A stretch of 43,231 nt of DNA from Chlamydiota bacterium (GTDB lineage: Bacteria; Chlamydiota; Chlamydiia; Chlamydiales; Parachlamydiaceae). Both the position numbers and the translations under genes were made by a program. Location of the stretch: NCBI GenBank assembly GCA_013285965.1, contig JABDGQ010000011.1, positions 1 to 43,231 of the forward strand. The letters run 5' to 3'. Below the pieces are notes generated by a model. It worked only from the letters and a program-made list of their open reading frames with translations. It did no database searches and was not told the DNA's origin. The first letter of the stretch is position 1. Each line of letters begins with the position of its first letter. This document shows positions 1 through 8,497 of this stretch, piece after piece.

Positions 1-57
1 TTCATGATGAACAAATTATAAGTTGAGTTTTTAATCTAATGCAAAGGCGATAAAAGC

Positions 58-1281
58 TCATATTTCTGGGTTTGTTACCTTGGTTTCGGGCATAAAAAAG
101 GCAAAGAAGGCAATGCCTAAAAAAGCAGTGAATGCCAAAGCTATAAAACTGATTGAAAAGCCAAAATAGGCGGCGATAAATCCAGCAAATAATTGACTGA
201 TGGCTTCTCCTATATTGGTGGACATAGCGCCAAGGCCTTGCAAAAAATTAAATCGCCCAGTATCAATAGCAAGATCGGAGTTAATGACTGCCCCTAGTGT
301 GCCCAAGATACCCGCGGCAATACCATCTAAAGACTGTATCAATAAGTAGTAATAGGGATTCTCCACTATTGTGTAAAGGATGGCGCGAATAGGGAGAATA
401 GTAAAAGCTATCAGAAAAAAAGTGCGGCGGTTAAAACGATTTACAATATGCATCATTATGAAAGCCACTAGGGCCATTGTAATTTCGGCAATAATCATTG
501 CGGCAGAGATAAATAAGGCACTTTTGGAAGGCTCTTTATTGGCTAAAATTTGTCCCACTAAAGATATTTGCGCGCCATTAGCCATGTAATAAATCATTAA
601 AGAAATGTTAAATACGACAATAGCACTTCTTTTTAATAATTTTGAAATCGCTATCGGTTCAGCTTCATTATGGGCAAGTTCACGCGCAGCTGCATAATGT
701 ATTTCGTGCGGTTTAATGCGTGATAAAAAATAAAGACTACTTATGGCAAAACAAATCATAACTATAAAAATCCAATGGCTACCTTGCCAAAAACCAATAA
801 ATCCGGCTGTAATAGCGAAAAAAATATTGCCGCAGTGATTCCACAGCTCATTTTCACCAACGCGTGCAGGGAATTTTTTTCTACCAAAGAGCCCCATGGT
901 AATGCTTCCAAGAGTCGGTGAAATAAAAGCGATACAGATTCCCATTAACAACTGGGCTACGATTATGAGTGTGAATGAGGAAAAAAATAGGCACATAAGA
1001 GCGCCTACAATGATTAAAGAGCAGGCCAAGGCTAGAATAGCTCGTTTTCTATTGGAGGAATCTGCAGCCAGCCCTCCGGGAATTTGACTTAAAAAAGCGG
1101 AAAATTCTATGGCAGCCAATGCTACACCCACTTTAGCTGGACTCCATTGCAGTGCATTTTTTAAATGAATAGAAAGTAGAGGCCCCACACCGTGGCGAAT
1201 ATCAGAAATAAAAAAAAGCAATCTATTTAAAGCGCTGACAGATTGCTTGGATGGTATGGGTTCAGTATAATGTTGGTACAT
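58..1281 (-). CDS. MFS-family transporter (12-TM type)
   Basis: Inner-membrane secondary transporter of the major facilitator superfamily; the substrate cannot be told. The protein of about 407 residues is hydrophobic throughout, with roughly twelve membrane spans and a central charged loop near residues 190-210 (HEIHYAAARELAHNEAEP) that splits it into two six-span halves, as usual in MFS. The stretch GGLAADSSNRKRAI around residues 70-83 is the loop 2-3 signature (G-x-x-x-D-x-x-x-R/K). Length is normal for the fold. I prefer the ATG at 1281; a TTG lies one codon upstream at 1284. The start overlaps the 3' end of the TolB-like gene by about 20 bases and has no clear Shine-Dalgarno, which suggests translational coupling in one transcript. 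Antisense reading frames inside it are shadows. Confidence 0.85.
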   Translation of the reverse strand: MYQHYTEPIPSKQSVSALNRLLFFISDIRHGVGPLLSIHLKNALQWSPAKVGVALAAIEFSAFLSQIPGGLAADSSNRKRAILALACSLIIVGALMCLFFSSFTLIIVAQLLMGICIAFISPTLGSITMGLFGRKKFPARVGENELWNHCGNIFFAITAGFIGFWQGSHWIFIVMICFAISSLYFLSRIKPHEIHYAAARELAHNEAEPIAISKLLKRSAIVVFNISLMIYYMANGAQISLVGQILANKEPSKSALFISAAMIIAEITMALVAFIMMHIVNRFNRRTFFLIAFTILPIRAILYTIVENPYYYLLIQSLDGIAAGILGTLGAVINSDLAIDTGRFNFLQGLGAMSTNIGEAISQLFAGFIAAYFGFSISFIALAFTAFLGIAFFAFFMPETKVTNPEI

Positions 1282-2317
1282 CAAGTTCTGTTGGCATAAT
1301 AAAATCGGCTATAAAGATTTGACTGGTATTGTCAGGTCCTCGTTTTGAGGTCCACATCAATTTTTTTCCATCGGCGCTGAAAACAGGAAGGCCATCAAAA
1401 GAAGGGGAATGGGTCAAGCGAAATTGTTTGCCATTTTCAATATTGAGTAGATAGATTTCATAATGACGATGTCCATGTAGTGAGGTAGTGAAAGCGATTA
1501 TTTTTCCATTTGGGTGCCAATAAGGAGCCCAATTCACGGCGCCGTTATTGGTTAATTGGCGTTCATTTGTCCCATCGACATTGATGGCATAAATTTGTAA
1601 ATAATCAGCTTGCTCCCGATCAGCACGAAAGATGATTTGCTTGCCATCAGGGGAAAAAAATGGGCCGCCATTATAACAATAATCAGTGTGTGTGATCGCT
1701 TGATCGCAACTACCATCGACCTTCATTGTGTAAATATTCATACTTCCATTTTTATTGCTAGCGTAGACAATCGCGGATCCATCTTGAGAATAAGCGCATT
1801 CAGCGCTATAAGGGGCTCCGTGTGTCAGTTGGATTAAATCTGTGCCATCTAAATTAGCCTCATAGATATTCATATATGGGGTAAAGTCCCATTTATAACT
1901 ACCTTGAGTATTTTTAATTTTAGGTCTCTCTAATTCTAGATCAGGATCGGAATGGCTGGAAGCAAAAATTATTTTTTTACCATCTCCTCTAAAAAAGGCG
2001 CAGGTGCAGGCTCCTTTTCCGGTGCTAACTAGTAGCGGTATGCCATCAGCTAAATTCATTTTGTAGATCTGAAAATATTCTTTATCGATGGGGACCGCTT
2101 GAAAAATAATATTGTTGCCATCTGGGGAAAAATAGGCCTCACCCGCTTTTTCAAAGCCCATGGCCGGAGTTGTTAATTGTTTGATATTTTGCAAATAAAG
2201 AGCTTCACGCTTTTGGTCAAAAACTTCTGAATTAAAAATAGACGGCTCTGTAGCTAGCAAAATTTTGGAAAATAACAATGAGCCAAACAACAAAAAAGTA
2301 AGTAATTTCATAAGCAT
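1262..2317 (-). CDS. TolB-like periplasmic beta-propeller protein
   Basis: Predicted exported protein of 351 residues. Residues 1-22 form a signal peptide (MLMKLLTFLLFGSLLFSKIL, then LA). The rest holds at least six PD40/WD40-like blades, each with the hallmark DG followed by beta strand: FSPDGNNIIF, FRGDGKKIIFAS, YSQDGSAIVYAS, FSPDGKQIIFRAD, WHPNGKIIAFTT and FSADGKKLMWTS. This is the TolB C-terminal propeller fold. The N-terminal alpha/beta domain of true TolB (about 430 residues, next to pal) is missing and no tol-pal genes are nearby, so it is better called TolB-like than tolB. It probably binds a protein or sugar partner in the periplasm. Downstream it overlaps the MFS gene, suggesting co-transcription. 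ATG at 2317; a second ATG is two codons in. Confidence 0.8.
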   Translation of the reverse strand: MLMKLLTFLLFGSLLFSKILLATEPSIFNSEVFDQKREALYLQNIKQLTTPAMGFEKAGEAYFSPDGNNIIFQAVPIDKEYFQIYKMNLADGIPLLVSTGKGACTCAFFRGDGKKIIFASSHSDPDLELERPKIKNTQGSYKWDFTPYMNIYEANLDGTDLIQLTHGAPYSAECAYSQDGSAIVYASNKNGSMNIYTMKVDGSCDQAITHTDYCYNGGPFFSPDGKQIIFRADREQADYLQIYAINVDGTNERQLTNNGAVNWAPYWHPNGKIIAFTTSLHGHRHYEIYLLNIENGKQFRLTHSPSFDGLPVFSADGKKLMWTSKRGPDNTSQIFIADFIMPTELDVPTLY

Positions 2318-2344
2318 CCAAATAATAGATTTATTAACCTTGAT

Positions 2345-2402
2345 TAGACTTCTTTCGAAATTACATTTATTTGTTAAAATTGTCTTTTTTGAAAGAAGTC
2401 TA
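2345..2402. repeat. Short inverted-repeat element, internally deleted copy (family 1)
   Basis: A 58-bp element bounded by TAGACTTCTTTC (2345-2356) and GAAAGAAGTCTA (2391-2402), perfect 12-bp inverted termini each starting or ending in TA. Its first 38 bases match the inverted right end of the longer element at 18418-18581 exactly by eye, so it looks like an internal deletion of the same element. As RNA it would fold into a hairpin and could terminate transcription. Confidence 0.75.
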
Positions 2403-2452
2403 TTTTTAATTTTTTTGCCCTTTGAGGTGGAAAAATTTACAATTCAGGTTAT
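2403..2452. repeat. Degenerate CTGAATTTTGAG-type hairpin repeat (family 3)
   Basis: Abuts the family 1 element. The right half (GAGGTGGAAAAATTTACAAT followed by TCAGGTTA) resembles the right halves of the repeats at 10477-10545 and 27562-27631. The left arm is degraded to a T-rich run. The remaining gap up to 2523 holds a partial match (AATATGCGTAAG) to the family 2 terminus just before the stop of the peptidase gene. Confidence 0.45.
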
Positions 2453-2523
2453 TACATATTGGTAATTACAAATTTTTTGTCAATAAATTAGTTAAAAACC
2501 TATTTTTTCAAATATGCGTAAGA

Positions 2524-3594
2524 TCATTCCAACAAATAGGAATGCAGTAGAGCGGCACATTGTGAGAGACTATTTTTGTGTGTAATTTCATAACCATGTG
2601 TATTTTCTACTGGAAAACATATGAGAGCGGCTTTAGCCGACTGTCCTCTACTATAAGCTAAGGAGGCATCAGAGCCATAGTTTCCAAATATGGCACACTG
2701 CGGTTTAAAACCAAGATTTTCAGCTAGCTTGATTAAGCGATCACAGATTTTTTTATCATACAGTCCCCAGGCATCTTGATAAACGATGATAGGATCGGCA
2801 CTAAGAATTGTTTGATATTCTTTAGCTACAGGACCTACATCCACGGCTAAAGTGACTTCGCCTGGCAATGTGCGCGCCGCATAAGAGGCACCGTGCGCAC
2901 CTACCTCTTCGGAGCAGGTCGCCACAAAATAAAGATCTCTTTGCGGTTGCTGTTTTTTATTTTTTATTTGTTTAAAAGCTTCTATAGCTATAAAGATAGC
3001 AGCCCGATTATCTAAAAAATAGCCGGCAATACAATCTTGAAATAAGTGCAATTGACGTCGACACTGCGCTACCACGACTCGTGTGCCTGGATGCACACCA
3101 GCAGCTTTTAGCTCATCTAGGCTTTTTCTTGTAACTATGGAGACATCGTCCCAAAGAGGTGTTTTGCCTTGCCCTTTGTGCTCTTCTGGTAATATTTTAT
3201 TAATATTGGCAGTTTCTTTGGTGGTGTGTAAGCTGCCAAACGAGAGAATACCGGAAAAAATTTCTTTATCGCCCATAATTTCAACTGGCCCTTGCCCAAA
3301 AGAAAAAGGAAGAAGGCCACCTAAAGCATTAACTCGCAATGAGCCATCCTCATTAATTCGTTTGACAATCAATGATAGCTCATCCATATGTACCATCACG
3401 CGTATTGATTCAGCATTTTTATTACAACCTGAGATCTTGCCCACTAGATTGCCAGCGGGATCAATCCACATATCATCAAATACTTCTTGAAGCGTTTTTT
3501 GACATAGTAGACGGACTTCCTCTTCTTGGCCACAAGGTCCGCGGGTATTAATTAATGCTTGTAGTAAAGCTAAATTTTCTAAAGTATTTTTCAT
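2524..3594 (-). CDS. M42-family metallo-aminopeptidase (FrvX/PepA-like)
   Basis: Cytosolic dinuclear-metal aminopeptidase of the M42 family, which trims N-terminal residues from peptides and may help recycle host-derived peptides. The 356 residues are standard length. Visible metal and catalytic residues: H69 and D71 in VHMDELSLIV, D195 in YFLDNRAAI, the catalytic pair E229-E230 in CSEEVGAHGA, D252 in AVDVGP, and a late histidine in ENTHGYEITH. These match the family's H-D-E-E-D-H set in order. ATG at 3594. The photolyase gene lies 27 bases upstream on the same strand, so the two may be co-transcribed. The stop codon sits at the edge of the repeat-bearing gap that follows. The exact peptidase specificity cannot be read from sequence. 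Confidence 0.88.
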   Translation of the reverse strand: MKNTLENLALLQALINTRGPCGQEEEVRLLCQKTLQEVFDDMWIDPAGNLVGKISGCNKNAESIRVMVHMDELSLIVKRINEDGSLRVNALGGLLPFSFGQGPVEIMGDKEIFSGILSFGSLHTTKETANINKILPEEHKGQGKTPLWDDVSIVTRKSLDELKAAGVHPGTRVVVAQCRRQLHLFQDCIAGYFLDNRAAIFIAIEAFKQIKNKKQQPQRDLYFVATCSEEVGAHGASYAARTLPGEVTLAVDVGPVAKEYQTILSADPIIVYQDAWGLYDKKICDRLIKLAENLGFKPQCAIFGNYGSDASLAYSRGQSAKAALICFPVENTHGYEITHKNSLSQCAALLHSYLLE

Positions 3595-3621
3595 GATTTT
3601 TTTTTAAATTTATTATGGTAA

Positions 3622-4995
3622 TTAATTCTTAGCTGCCTTAGTAAACCTTTCTAAGGATATTTTTGCTTGATAGCTATGCTCAAGCATCGCTATCGGATAA
3701 GAGTTGTGTGCCACGGTTTGCTTATGCCAGTTGTGTATTGTTTTAGGTGGTACATCAGCAAGCTGAGGTATCCATTTTTTTATATAAATACATTCAGCAT
3801 CAAACTTAATACTTTGATTCCAAGGATTAAATATACGAAAATAAGGTTGTGCATCACAGCCAGTACTTGCTACCCATTGCCAGTTACCATTATTAATGGC
3901 CGGATCGTAATCAGAAAGCTGCTGCGCAAAGTATTTCTCGCCCCACTGCCAATTAATATGAAGGTCTTTGATTAAAAAGCTTGCTACGATCATCCGTACG
4001 CGGTTGTGCATGAAACCAGTTTGGTTTAATTCACGCATGCCAGCATCGACTATAGGAAAGCCAGTTTCACCTTTACACCATCTCTCAAATTTGTTAAGGT
4101 CGCCGCTCCATTGCAGTGTATTATATTTTTCATCAAAAGCACCCTTAAAAACCTGTGGAAAATAAAATGCAATAATTGTAAAAAAATCTCGCCAATAAAG
4201 AGATCGTATTACCTCAAAGGGGCCAAAATTTTGGGAGATGGCCTGATACACTTCGCGCGGTGAACAAGTGGTGAATTTTAGATGTGCTGAAAGGTGAGTA
4301 GTGTTGTCTTGAGCTGGAAAGTTTCTGGTGGATTCATAATTAATAAATGCTTGCATATTTTTTAAAATATGCAAAGCCTTTTCTCTACCACCACTAGAGG
4401 GTAATTCTCGTTTTGGTAGGATTTCTCCATAGATTGAGGATGGTTTTGAAAACCCAATAACCCCTTTATAGTAATTGTGAAAGTTGTTTTTGACTGGCTC
4501 TTTTACATCAAGTTTGGAACTATTGCGATAAAAAGGGGTAAAAACGACATATGGTTTGCCATTTTTTTTTAATGTAGCTTGTGGTGGATGTAATAAAGCA
4601 TCATGGAGGCTGTGAAAGGCTATTTTTTCTTTCTCACAAACAGCCTGTATAAGGCGGTCTCTTTCTATGCTATAAGGGGTGTAATCACAATTAACAACTA
4701 CGGCATCGATGTTGAGTTGTAAGATGCACTTTGAAACAATTTGGTGCGGTTCATCATAAAATAAATAAAGTTTGCCCCCTTTCGGCTCTAGTTGTTTTTC
4801 TAGATCCTCAAGCGATTCAAGTAAGAATTGTAAAGAATGTGGGCCAAGATATGGATTTGCGCGGATTTGCTGTGGGGTAAAAATAAAAGCACAAATTACT
4901 TCTTTTGAGTTTTTTAGAGCAAAAATAAGGCCTGTGTTGTCTTCTAGGCGTAAATCTCTTCTAAATATAAATAGTGTACGTTGAAATAAACTCAT
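3622..4995 (-). CDS. phrB: Deoxyribodipyrimidine photolyase (class I CPD type)
   Basis: Light-driven repair of cyclobutane pyrimidine dimers with FAD and an antenna cofactor. The 457 residues fit the class I family. The N-terminal alpha/beta photolyase domain begins FIFRRDLRLEDNTGLIFALK. The C-terminal FAD domain has the signatures GETGFPIVDAGMREL, MHNRVRMIVASFLIKDL and ASTGCDAQPYFRIFNP. The strong match to bacterial PhrB argues for CPD repair rather than a cryptochrome, but antenna type is unknown. ATG at 4995. It diverges from the RluA-family gene across about 200 bases. A photolyase is unexpected for an obligate intracellular bacterium unless it has a stage exposed to light, which is plausible for environmental chlamydiae (inference). 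Confidence 0.95.
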   Translation of the reverse strand: MSLFQRTLFIFRRDLRLEDNTGLIFALKNSKEVICAFIFTPQQIRANPYLGPHSLQFLLESLEDLEKQLEPKGGKLYLFYDEPHQIVSKCILQLNIDAVVVNCDYTPYSIERDRLIQAVCEKEKIAFHSLHDALLHPPQATLKKNGKPYVVFTPFYRNSSKLDVKEPVKNNFHNYYKGVIGFSKPSSIYGEILPKRELPSSGGREKALHILKNMQAFINYESTRNFPAQDNTTHLSAHLKFTTCSPREVYQAISQNFGPFEVIRSLYWRDFFTIIAFYFPQVFKGAFDEKYNTLQWSGDLNKFERWCKGETGFPIVDAGMRELNQTGFMHNRVRMIVASFLIKDLHINWQWGEKYFAQQLSDYDPAINNGNWQWVASTGCDAQPYFRIFNPWNQSIKFDAECIYIKKWIPQLADVPPKTIHNWHKQTVAHNSYPIAMLEHSYQAKISLERFTKAAKN

Positions 4996-5202
4996 ATTTC
5001 TACTTAAAAAATTTATGAAAATAGGGCTAAAGATACAAATTACCTATTCTTGTCTTTAAAGGTAAGATAATTTATAATCAGGATGTTATTAAGCCTTAGT
5101 GATCCGCCTGAATTCGAGCAAGACAAATTCCACAAATTAAAGTGTGTCTGGTCGTGGCATTTCACATCGATCCTTGATGTTCTTGCTACAAGAGAAAAAA
5201 AT

Positions 5203-6048
5203 ATGCAGTTTAGCGCACCCTGTGATGGCAATATCTTAGATTTGCTTGTAAATTTATTCCCTCAAAGCTCAAAAAACACTTTACGTTCATGGTTAAAAGA
5301 AGGGCGAGTGCAAGTTGAGACTACTATTGTCAAAAATACTAATACACCAATTCTTCGCAATGCACAAATTACGCTATTGGAGAGAAAAAAAAGGATTGGT
5401 GATAATCTAAGCATTGTTTACGAAGATGAAGATGTGGTAGTCGTAAACAAAGCTTCTGGCTTACTGAGCGTTGCTACTGCTTTTGATAAAACAACCACTG
5501 TGCATGCCATACTAAAAAGCTATTACCGTACGCGAAAAATATTTGTGGTACATCGCCTCGACCAAGATACATCTGGTATTATGGTCTTTGCCTTCAATCA
5601 ACATAGTTTTGAGCAATTAAAGATTTTGTTTGAAAAACATGATATCCAGCGTGCTTATACTGCGATTGTAGAGGGGATGATGAAGCAATCAGAGGGTTGT
5701 TGGCAAAGTTATCAGCATGAGGATAAGCAATATAAGGTGCATGAGACAAATGATAGTAGTGTTGGATCATTGGCAATTACCCACTTTTTCACTGTAGCAA
5801 CTTCTAAACATTATTCTTGGATGGAATTAAAATTAGAAACTGGGCGTAAAAATCAAATTAGAGTGCATTGTGCCGCAGCTGGGCATCCGGTAGTAGGAGA
5901 TAAAAAATACGAATCTGTTAGAAATCCCATTAAACGGCTTTGTTTACATGCTCATTTGCTAGCTTTTAAACATCCAAGCTCCAAAAAACTTATGAGTTTC
6001 ACTGCACCCATTCCAGAAGAATTTTATAAATTGATATCGCCATCTTAA
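5203..6048 (+). CDS. RluA-family pseudouridine synthase
   Basis: RNA-modifying enzyme converting uridine to pseudouridine in rRNA or tRNA. From the ATG at 5203 (after AGAGAAAAA) it has 281 residues. An S4 RNA-binding domain covers about the first 60 residues (LLVNLFPQSSKNTLRSWLKE). The catalytic domain follows, with the RluA signature HRLDQDTSGIMVFA whose aspartate is the nucleophile, and the late motifs GRKNQIRVHCAAAGHPVVGD and KRLCLHAHLLAF. The reading frame stays open upstream to an ATG at 5083, adding 40 residues that do not look like part of the S4 domain, so I take the downstream start. The exact subfamily (RluC/RluD-like) and target base are not resolvable. It is followed 61 bases later by trxB. 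Confidence 0.88.
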   Translation: MQFSAPCDGNILDLLVNLFPQSSKNTLRSWLKEGRVQVETTIVKNTNTPILRNAQITLLERKKRIGDNLSIVYEDEDVVVVNKASGLLSVATAFDKTTTVHAILKSYYRTRKIFVVHRLDQDTSGIMVFAFNQHSFEQLKILFEKHDIQRAYTAIVEGMMKQSEGCWQSYQHEDKQYKVHETNDSSVGSLAITHFFTVATSKHYSWMELKLETGRKNQIRVHCAAAGHPVVGDKKYESVRNPIKRLCLHAHLLAFKHPSSKKLMSFTAPIPEEFYKLISPS

Positions 6049-6095
6049 AATTAACGTGAAAACATGGAAGATGCATAATTTAGCTTTATAAGCGC

Positions 6096-6103
6096 AAAGG
6101 AGA
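6096..6103 (+). promoter_or_regulatory. Strong ribosome binding site of trxB
   Basis: AAAGGAGA lies 6 bases before the trxB ATG at 6110, an almost consensus Shine-Dalgarno that fixes the start and suggests efficient translation. Confidence 0.7.
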
Positions 6104-6109
6104 TAAACA

Positions 6110-7060
6110 ATGAGACAAGTTAAGTTATTAATTATCGGTTCAGGGCCTGCTGCTTACACCGCTGCCATATATGCTGCACGTGCTAATTTATCACCAATAT
6201 TATTTGAAGGCTTTTATAGTGGTACTGCCGGTGGGCAGTTGATGAGTACCACAGAGGTAGAGAATTTTCCAGGTTTTCCGGAAGGGATTGATGGTCCAGA
6301 GCTAATCGAGCGTTGTAAAAAACAAGCGCTCCGTTTTGGGACGGAATTGATTAGTGAAGATATAGAAAGTGTTGATTTAAGTGTTTTTCCTTTTATAGCA
6401 TTTACTAAAAGTGCCCAATATCAAGCTAAGTCTATTATCATTGCCACTGGTGCAAATGCAAAACGTTTGGATATTCCGGGGACAGGCGATGATGAATTTT
6501 GGCAACGGGGCGTTACTGCTTGCGCCGTATGCGATGGAGCGGCCCCCATTTTTCGCAATCGTCCATTGTTTGTGATAGGTGGTGGTGATACTGCGGTAGA
6601 AGAAGCACTATTTTTGACAAAATTTGGTAGCAAAGTTTATATAGTGCATAGAAGAAATCAACTACGCGCTTCTAAAATCATGCAAGAAAGAATTCTAAAA
6701 CATCCTAAAATAGAAGTTATTTGGGACTCTGAAGTAATAAAAGTCACTGGTAATGCATCTGTGGAAGAGGTTGTTATTCAAAACGTTCTTACTGCTGATA
6801 TTAGTATACACAAAGCGGGAGGATTGTTTTTTGCTATTGGTCATCAACCTAATACTACTTTTTTACAACAACAAATACAATTACATCCCAACGGCTACAT
6901 AAAAGTTTCAAATGGTTCTCATACTAATGTAAAAGGGGTTTTTGCAGCAGGCGACGTGCAAGATTATCAATATCGTCAGGCGGTCACTGCGGCGGGGAGT
7001 GGTTGTATGGCTGCTTTAGATGCAGAAAGGTGGTTATCGGAGCATGAGGATGATTGCTAG
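6110..7060 (+). CDS. trxB: Thioredoxin reductase (NADPH)
   Basis: Cytosolic flavoenzyme that reduces thioredoxin with NADPH. The 316 residues are normal length. It shows the FAD dinucleotide fold [18 protein letters not shown] (residues 8-25), the redox-active pair C138-A-V-C141 in ACAVCDGA, the NADPH fold [17 protein letters not shown], and the second FAD motif [15 protein letters not shown] near residue 280. The disulfide spacing CxxC places it in the low-molecular-weight bacterial class. A strong RBS sets the ATG. The stop codon TAG at 7058 is also the first three bases of a TAGACTTCTTT repeat terminus (7058-7068), so a repeat end abuts or provides the stop. Confidence 0.96.
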   Translation: MRQVKLLIIGSGPAAYTAAIYAARANLSPILFEGFYSGTAGGQLMSTTEVENFPGFPEGIDGPELIERCKKQALRFGTELISEDIESVDLSVFPFIAFTKSAQYQAKSIIIATGANAKRLDIPGTGDDEFWQRGVTACAVCDGAAPIFRNRPLFVIGGGDTAVEEALFLTKFGSKVYIVHRRNQLRASKIMQERILKHPKIEVIWDSEVIKVTGNASVEEVVIQNVLTADISIHKAGGLFFAIGHQPNTTFLQQQIQLHPNGYIKVSNGSHTNVKGVFAAGDVQDYQYRQAVTAAGSGCMAALDAERWLSEHEDDC

Positions 7061-7068
7061 ACTTCTTT
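7058..7068. repeat. Solo terminus of the family 1 repeat
   Basis: TAGACTTCTTT, the first 11 bases of the terminus seen at 2345 and 18418, overlapping the trxB stop codon. No partner terminus is visible within the short gap that follows, so it is a remnant or a chance match. Confidence 0.4.
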
Positions 7069-7135
7069 GTAAATTCGTTTTGATTGGAAAAATAGGCTAT
7101 TCTTGTATAGATTTTTGGCTAAATTTTGAAAACAT

Positions 7136-8026
7136 ATGTATATATGGTTAAAAAATTTAGCAAAAAAAAGTCAATTTCGAAAGGATTTTAATCCAATGGA
7201 GTTTGCCAAAAAGTCTAATATTTGGATTGCGATCTATTTATTTTTATCCATACCTTTTTCTATTGCAGCGACTCAGTATCAGTCCTGGCTTGGCAATTAT
7301 TTAGAATTTGAGGCACGCCTAGAGGGTGAATATCAACATTTTGCAAACTTAGCTATAGAAACAAATAAAAAAAAATATCGTAGCGATAATTTTTTTTTGA
7401 ATTTAAGTCTGAGCAATGCCGTTGCCTATAATTTTGCTCTGGAATTGGAATTAGCTAGTGCACACACTAAATTTCAGAAAGGGACGATCGATCACCTCAA
7501 GGTTACTGGTCGCTATATCTGGCTAGATGATATTGTCGGCGATGCATTGAGTCTTAGTACTGGTATTAGTTTGATTCATCCCTTTACCAAAAGTCTCAAT
7601 GATATAAGTGTTATAAATCATGGTCGGGCCGAAGCAGAATTTTTTTGTTCAATTGGTAAAGAGAAAGCGCTAGAAACTATATGGATACAGCGTTGGTATG
7701 GCGTAGCTGGCATTGGTCTTGCCAATGAGGGATCACCATGGATCCGTTGTGATTTAGTTTATGAATCGCGCTGGCATGAGGCACATGAATTACGTGGTTT
7801 TATCCATGCTTTGTGTGGATTAGGTGCCAAGAGTTTGCAACCCAATCATTTTCATGGCTATGGATCAATACAGCATGAATCTTTGGATGTGGGAATTCGC
7901 TATACTTATCTAATTCCTTATTTTGGGAATATAAGCTTGCAGTATTCTTACCGCATTTATGCTCGTAATGCTCCTGCTAACGTGCAAGCATTGTTAGCAC
8001 AATGCTTATATGTTTTTGGTTTATGA
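7136..8026 (+). CDS. Hypothetical exported, probable outer-membrane beta-barrel protein
   Basis: I do not recognise a family. From the ATG at 7136 it is 296 residues; an internal ATG at 7196 (residue 21) starts a more typical signal peptide, KKSNIWIAIYLFLSIPFSIA, ending in ATQ, and may be the true start. The mature part is rich in alternating hydrophobic/aromatic beta-strand patterns (YLEFEARLEGEYQHF, AVAYNFALELELASA, LDVGIRYTYLIPYFG, NISLQYSYRIYAR), consistent with an outer-membrane beta-barrel, though the C-terminal residue is Leu rather than the common Phe. A lipid A-modifying or porin role would be guesswork. The stop codon overlaps the first bases of the inverted repeat at 8026-8113, and the next gene is convergent. 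Confidence 0.7.
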   Translation: MYIWLKNLAKKSQFRKDFNPMEFAKKSNIWIAIYLFLSIPFSIAATQYQSWLGNYLEFEARLEGEYQHFANLAIETNKKKYRSDNFFLNLSLSNAVAYNFALELELASAHTKFQKGTIDHLKVTGRYIWLDDIVGDALSLSTGISLIHPFTKSLNDISVINHGRAEAEFFCSIGKEKALETIWIQRWYGVAGIGLANEGSPWIRCDLVYESRWHEAHELRGFIHALCGLGAKSLQPNHFHGYGSIQHESLDVGIRYTYLIPYFGNISLQYSYRIYARNAPANVQALLAQCLYVFGL

Positions 8027-8115
8027 CTCACCTTACTACATAATTTTAAGTACCTATTCGTATCTCTCAGCTATGTCAAAAAATTACTTGTTCAAGTTAT
8101 GCGTAAGGTGAGTTA
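8026..8115. repeat. Inverted-repeat element between convergent genes (family 2), possible bidirectional terminator
   Basis: Arms ACTCACCTTAC (8026-8036) and GTAAGGTGAGT (8103-8113) are perfect 11-bp inverted repeats. The right 46 bases (8070-8115) nearly duplicate 41389-41435. It fills the gap between two convergent genes, so it could terminate both transcripts. Confidence 0.65.
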
Positions 8116-8122
8116 TTTAAAA

Positions 8123-8491
8123 TCAATTTTGCCAAATGGCAATGGCTGTCGCATATGTATGGCAATGACTAATAGAGATGCAGATTTTAGGATAATTCAT
8201 TAATTGATCGACAATAGGAGAAAGGACAATGCCAGGTTTGCCATCTTTATTAGACATTATTTCAACATCTAAAAAGCCAATGGCTTTGGTGAAACCAGTA
8301 CCAAAAGCTTTTACTACGGCTTCTTTAGCGGCAAAACGGCCGGCAAAATGAAGTGCAGGATCTTTACGGCGCAAACAATAATTTTGCTCATATGTTGTAA
8401 ATAAACGGTTTAAAAAACGTTGTCCATAGCGCTTTATGACGCGGCGGATCCGTTCCACTTCGACAATATCATTTCCAATGCCCAAAATCAT
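8123..8491 (-). CDS. acpS: Holo-[acyl-carrier-protein] synthase
   Basis: Transfers 4'-phosphopantetheine from CoA to acyl carrier protein, activating it for fatty acid synthesis in the cytosol. The 122 residues match the small homotrimeric AcpS class. Signatures: GIGNDIVEVERI at the N-terminus with the Mg2+ ligand D8, GRFAAKEAVVKA with E57, and the C-terminal ISHCHTYATAIA. ATG at 8491. It starts only 6 bases after the stop of the PIN/TRAM gene, so the two form an operon. Its 3' end faces the preceding plus-strand gene across a repeat. Confidence 0.95.
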   Translation of the reverse strand: MILGIGNDIVEVERIRRVIKRYGQRFLNRLFTTYEQNYCLRRKDPALHFAGRFAAKEAVVKAFGTGFTKAIGFLDVEIMSNKDGKPGIVLSPIVDQLMNYPKICISISHCHTYATAIAIWQN

Positions 8492-8497
8492 GGCAAA

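Noticed and set aside
3083-3490. 135-codon plus-strand frame inside the M42 peptidase gene
   Set aside because: Fully antisense to a gene with all catalytic motifs; no RBS and no recognisable protein features.
5040-5231. 63-codon minus-strand frame between phrB and the RluA gene
   Set aside because: No RBS, no family resemblance, overlaps the RluA start region; divergent promoters are more likely here.
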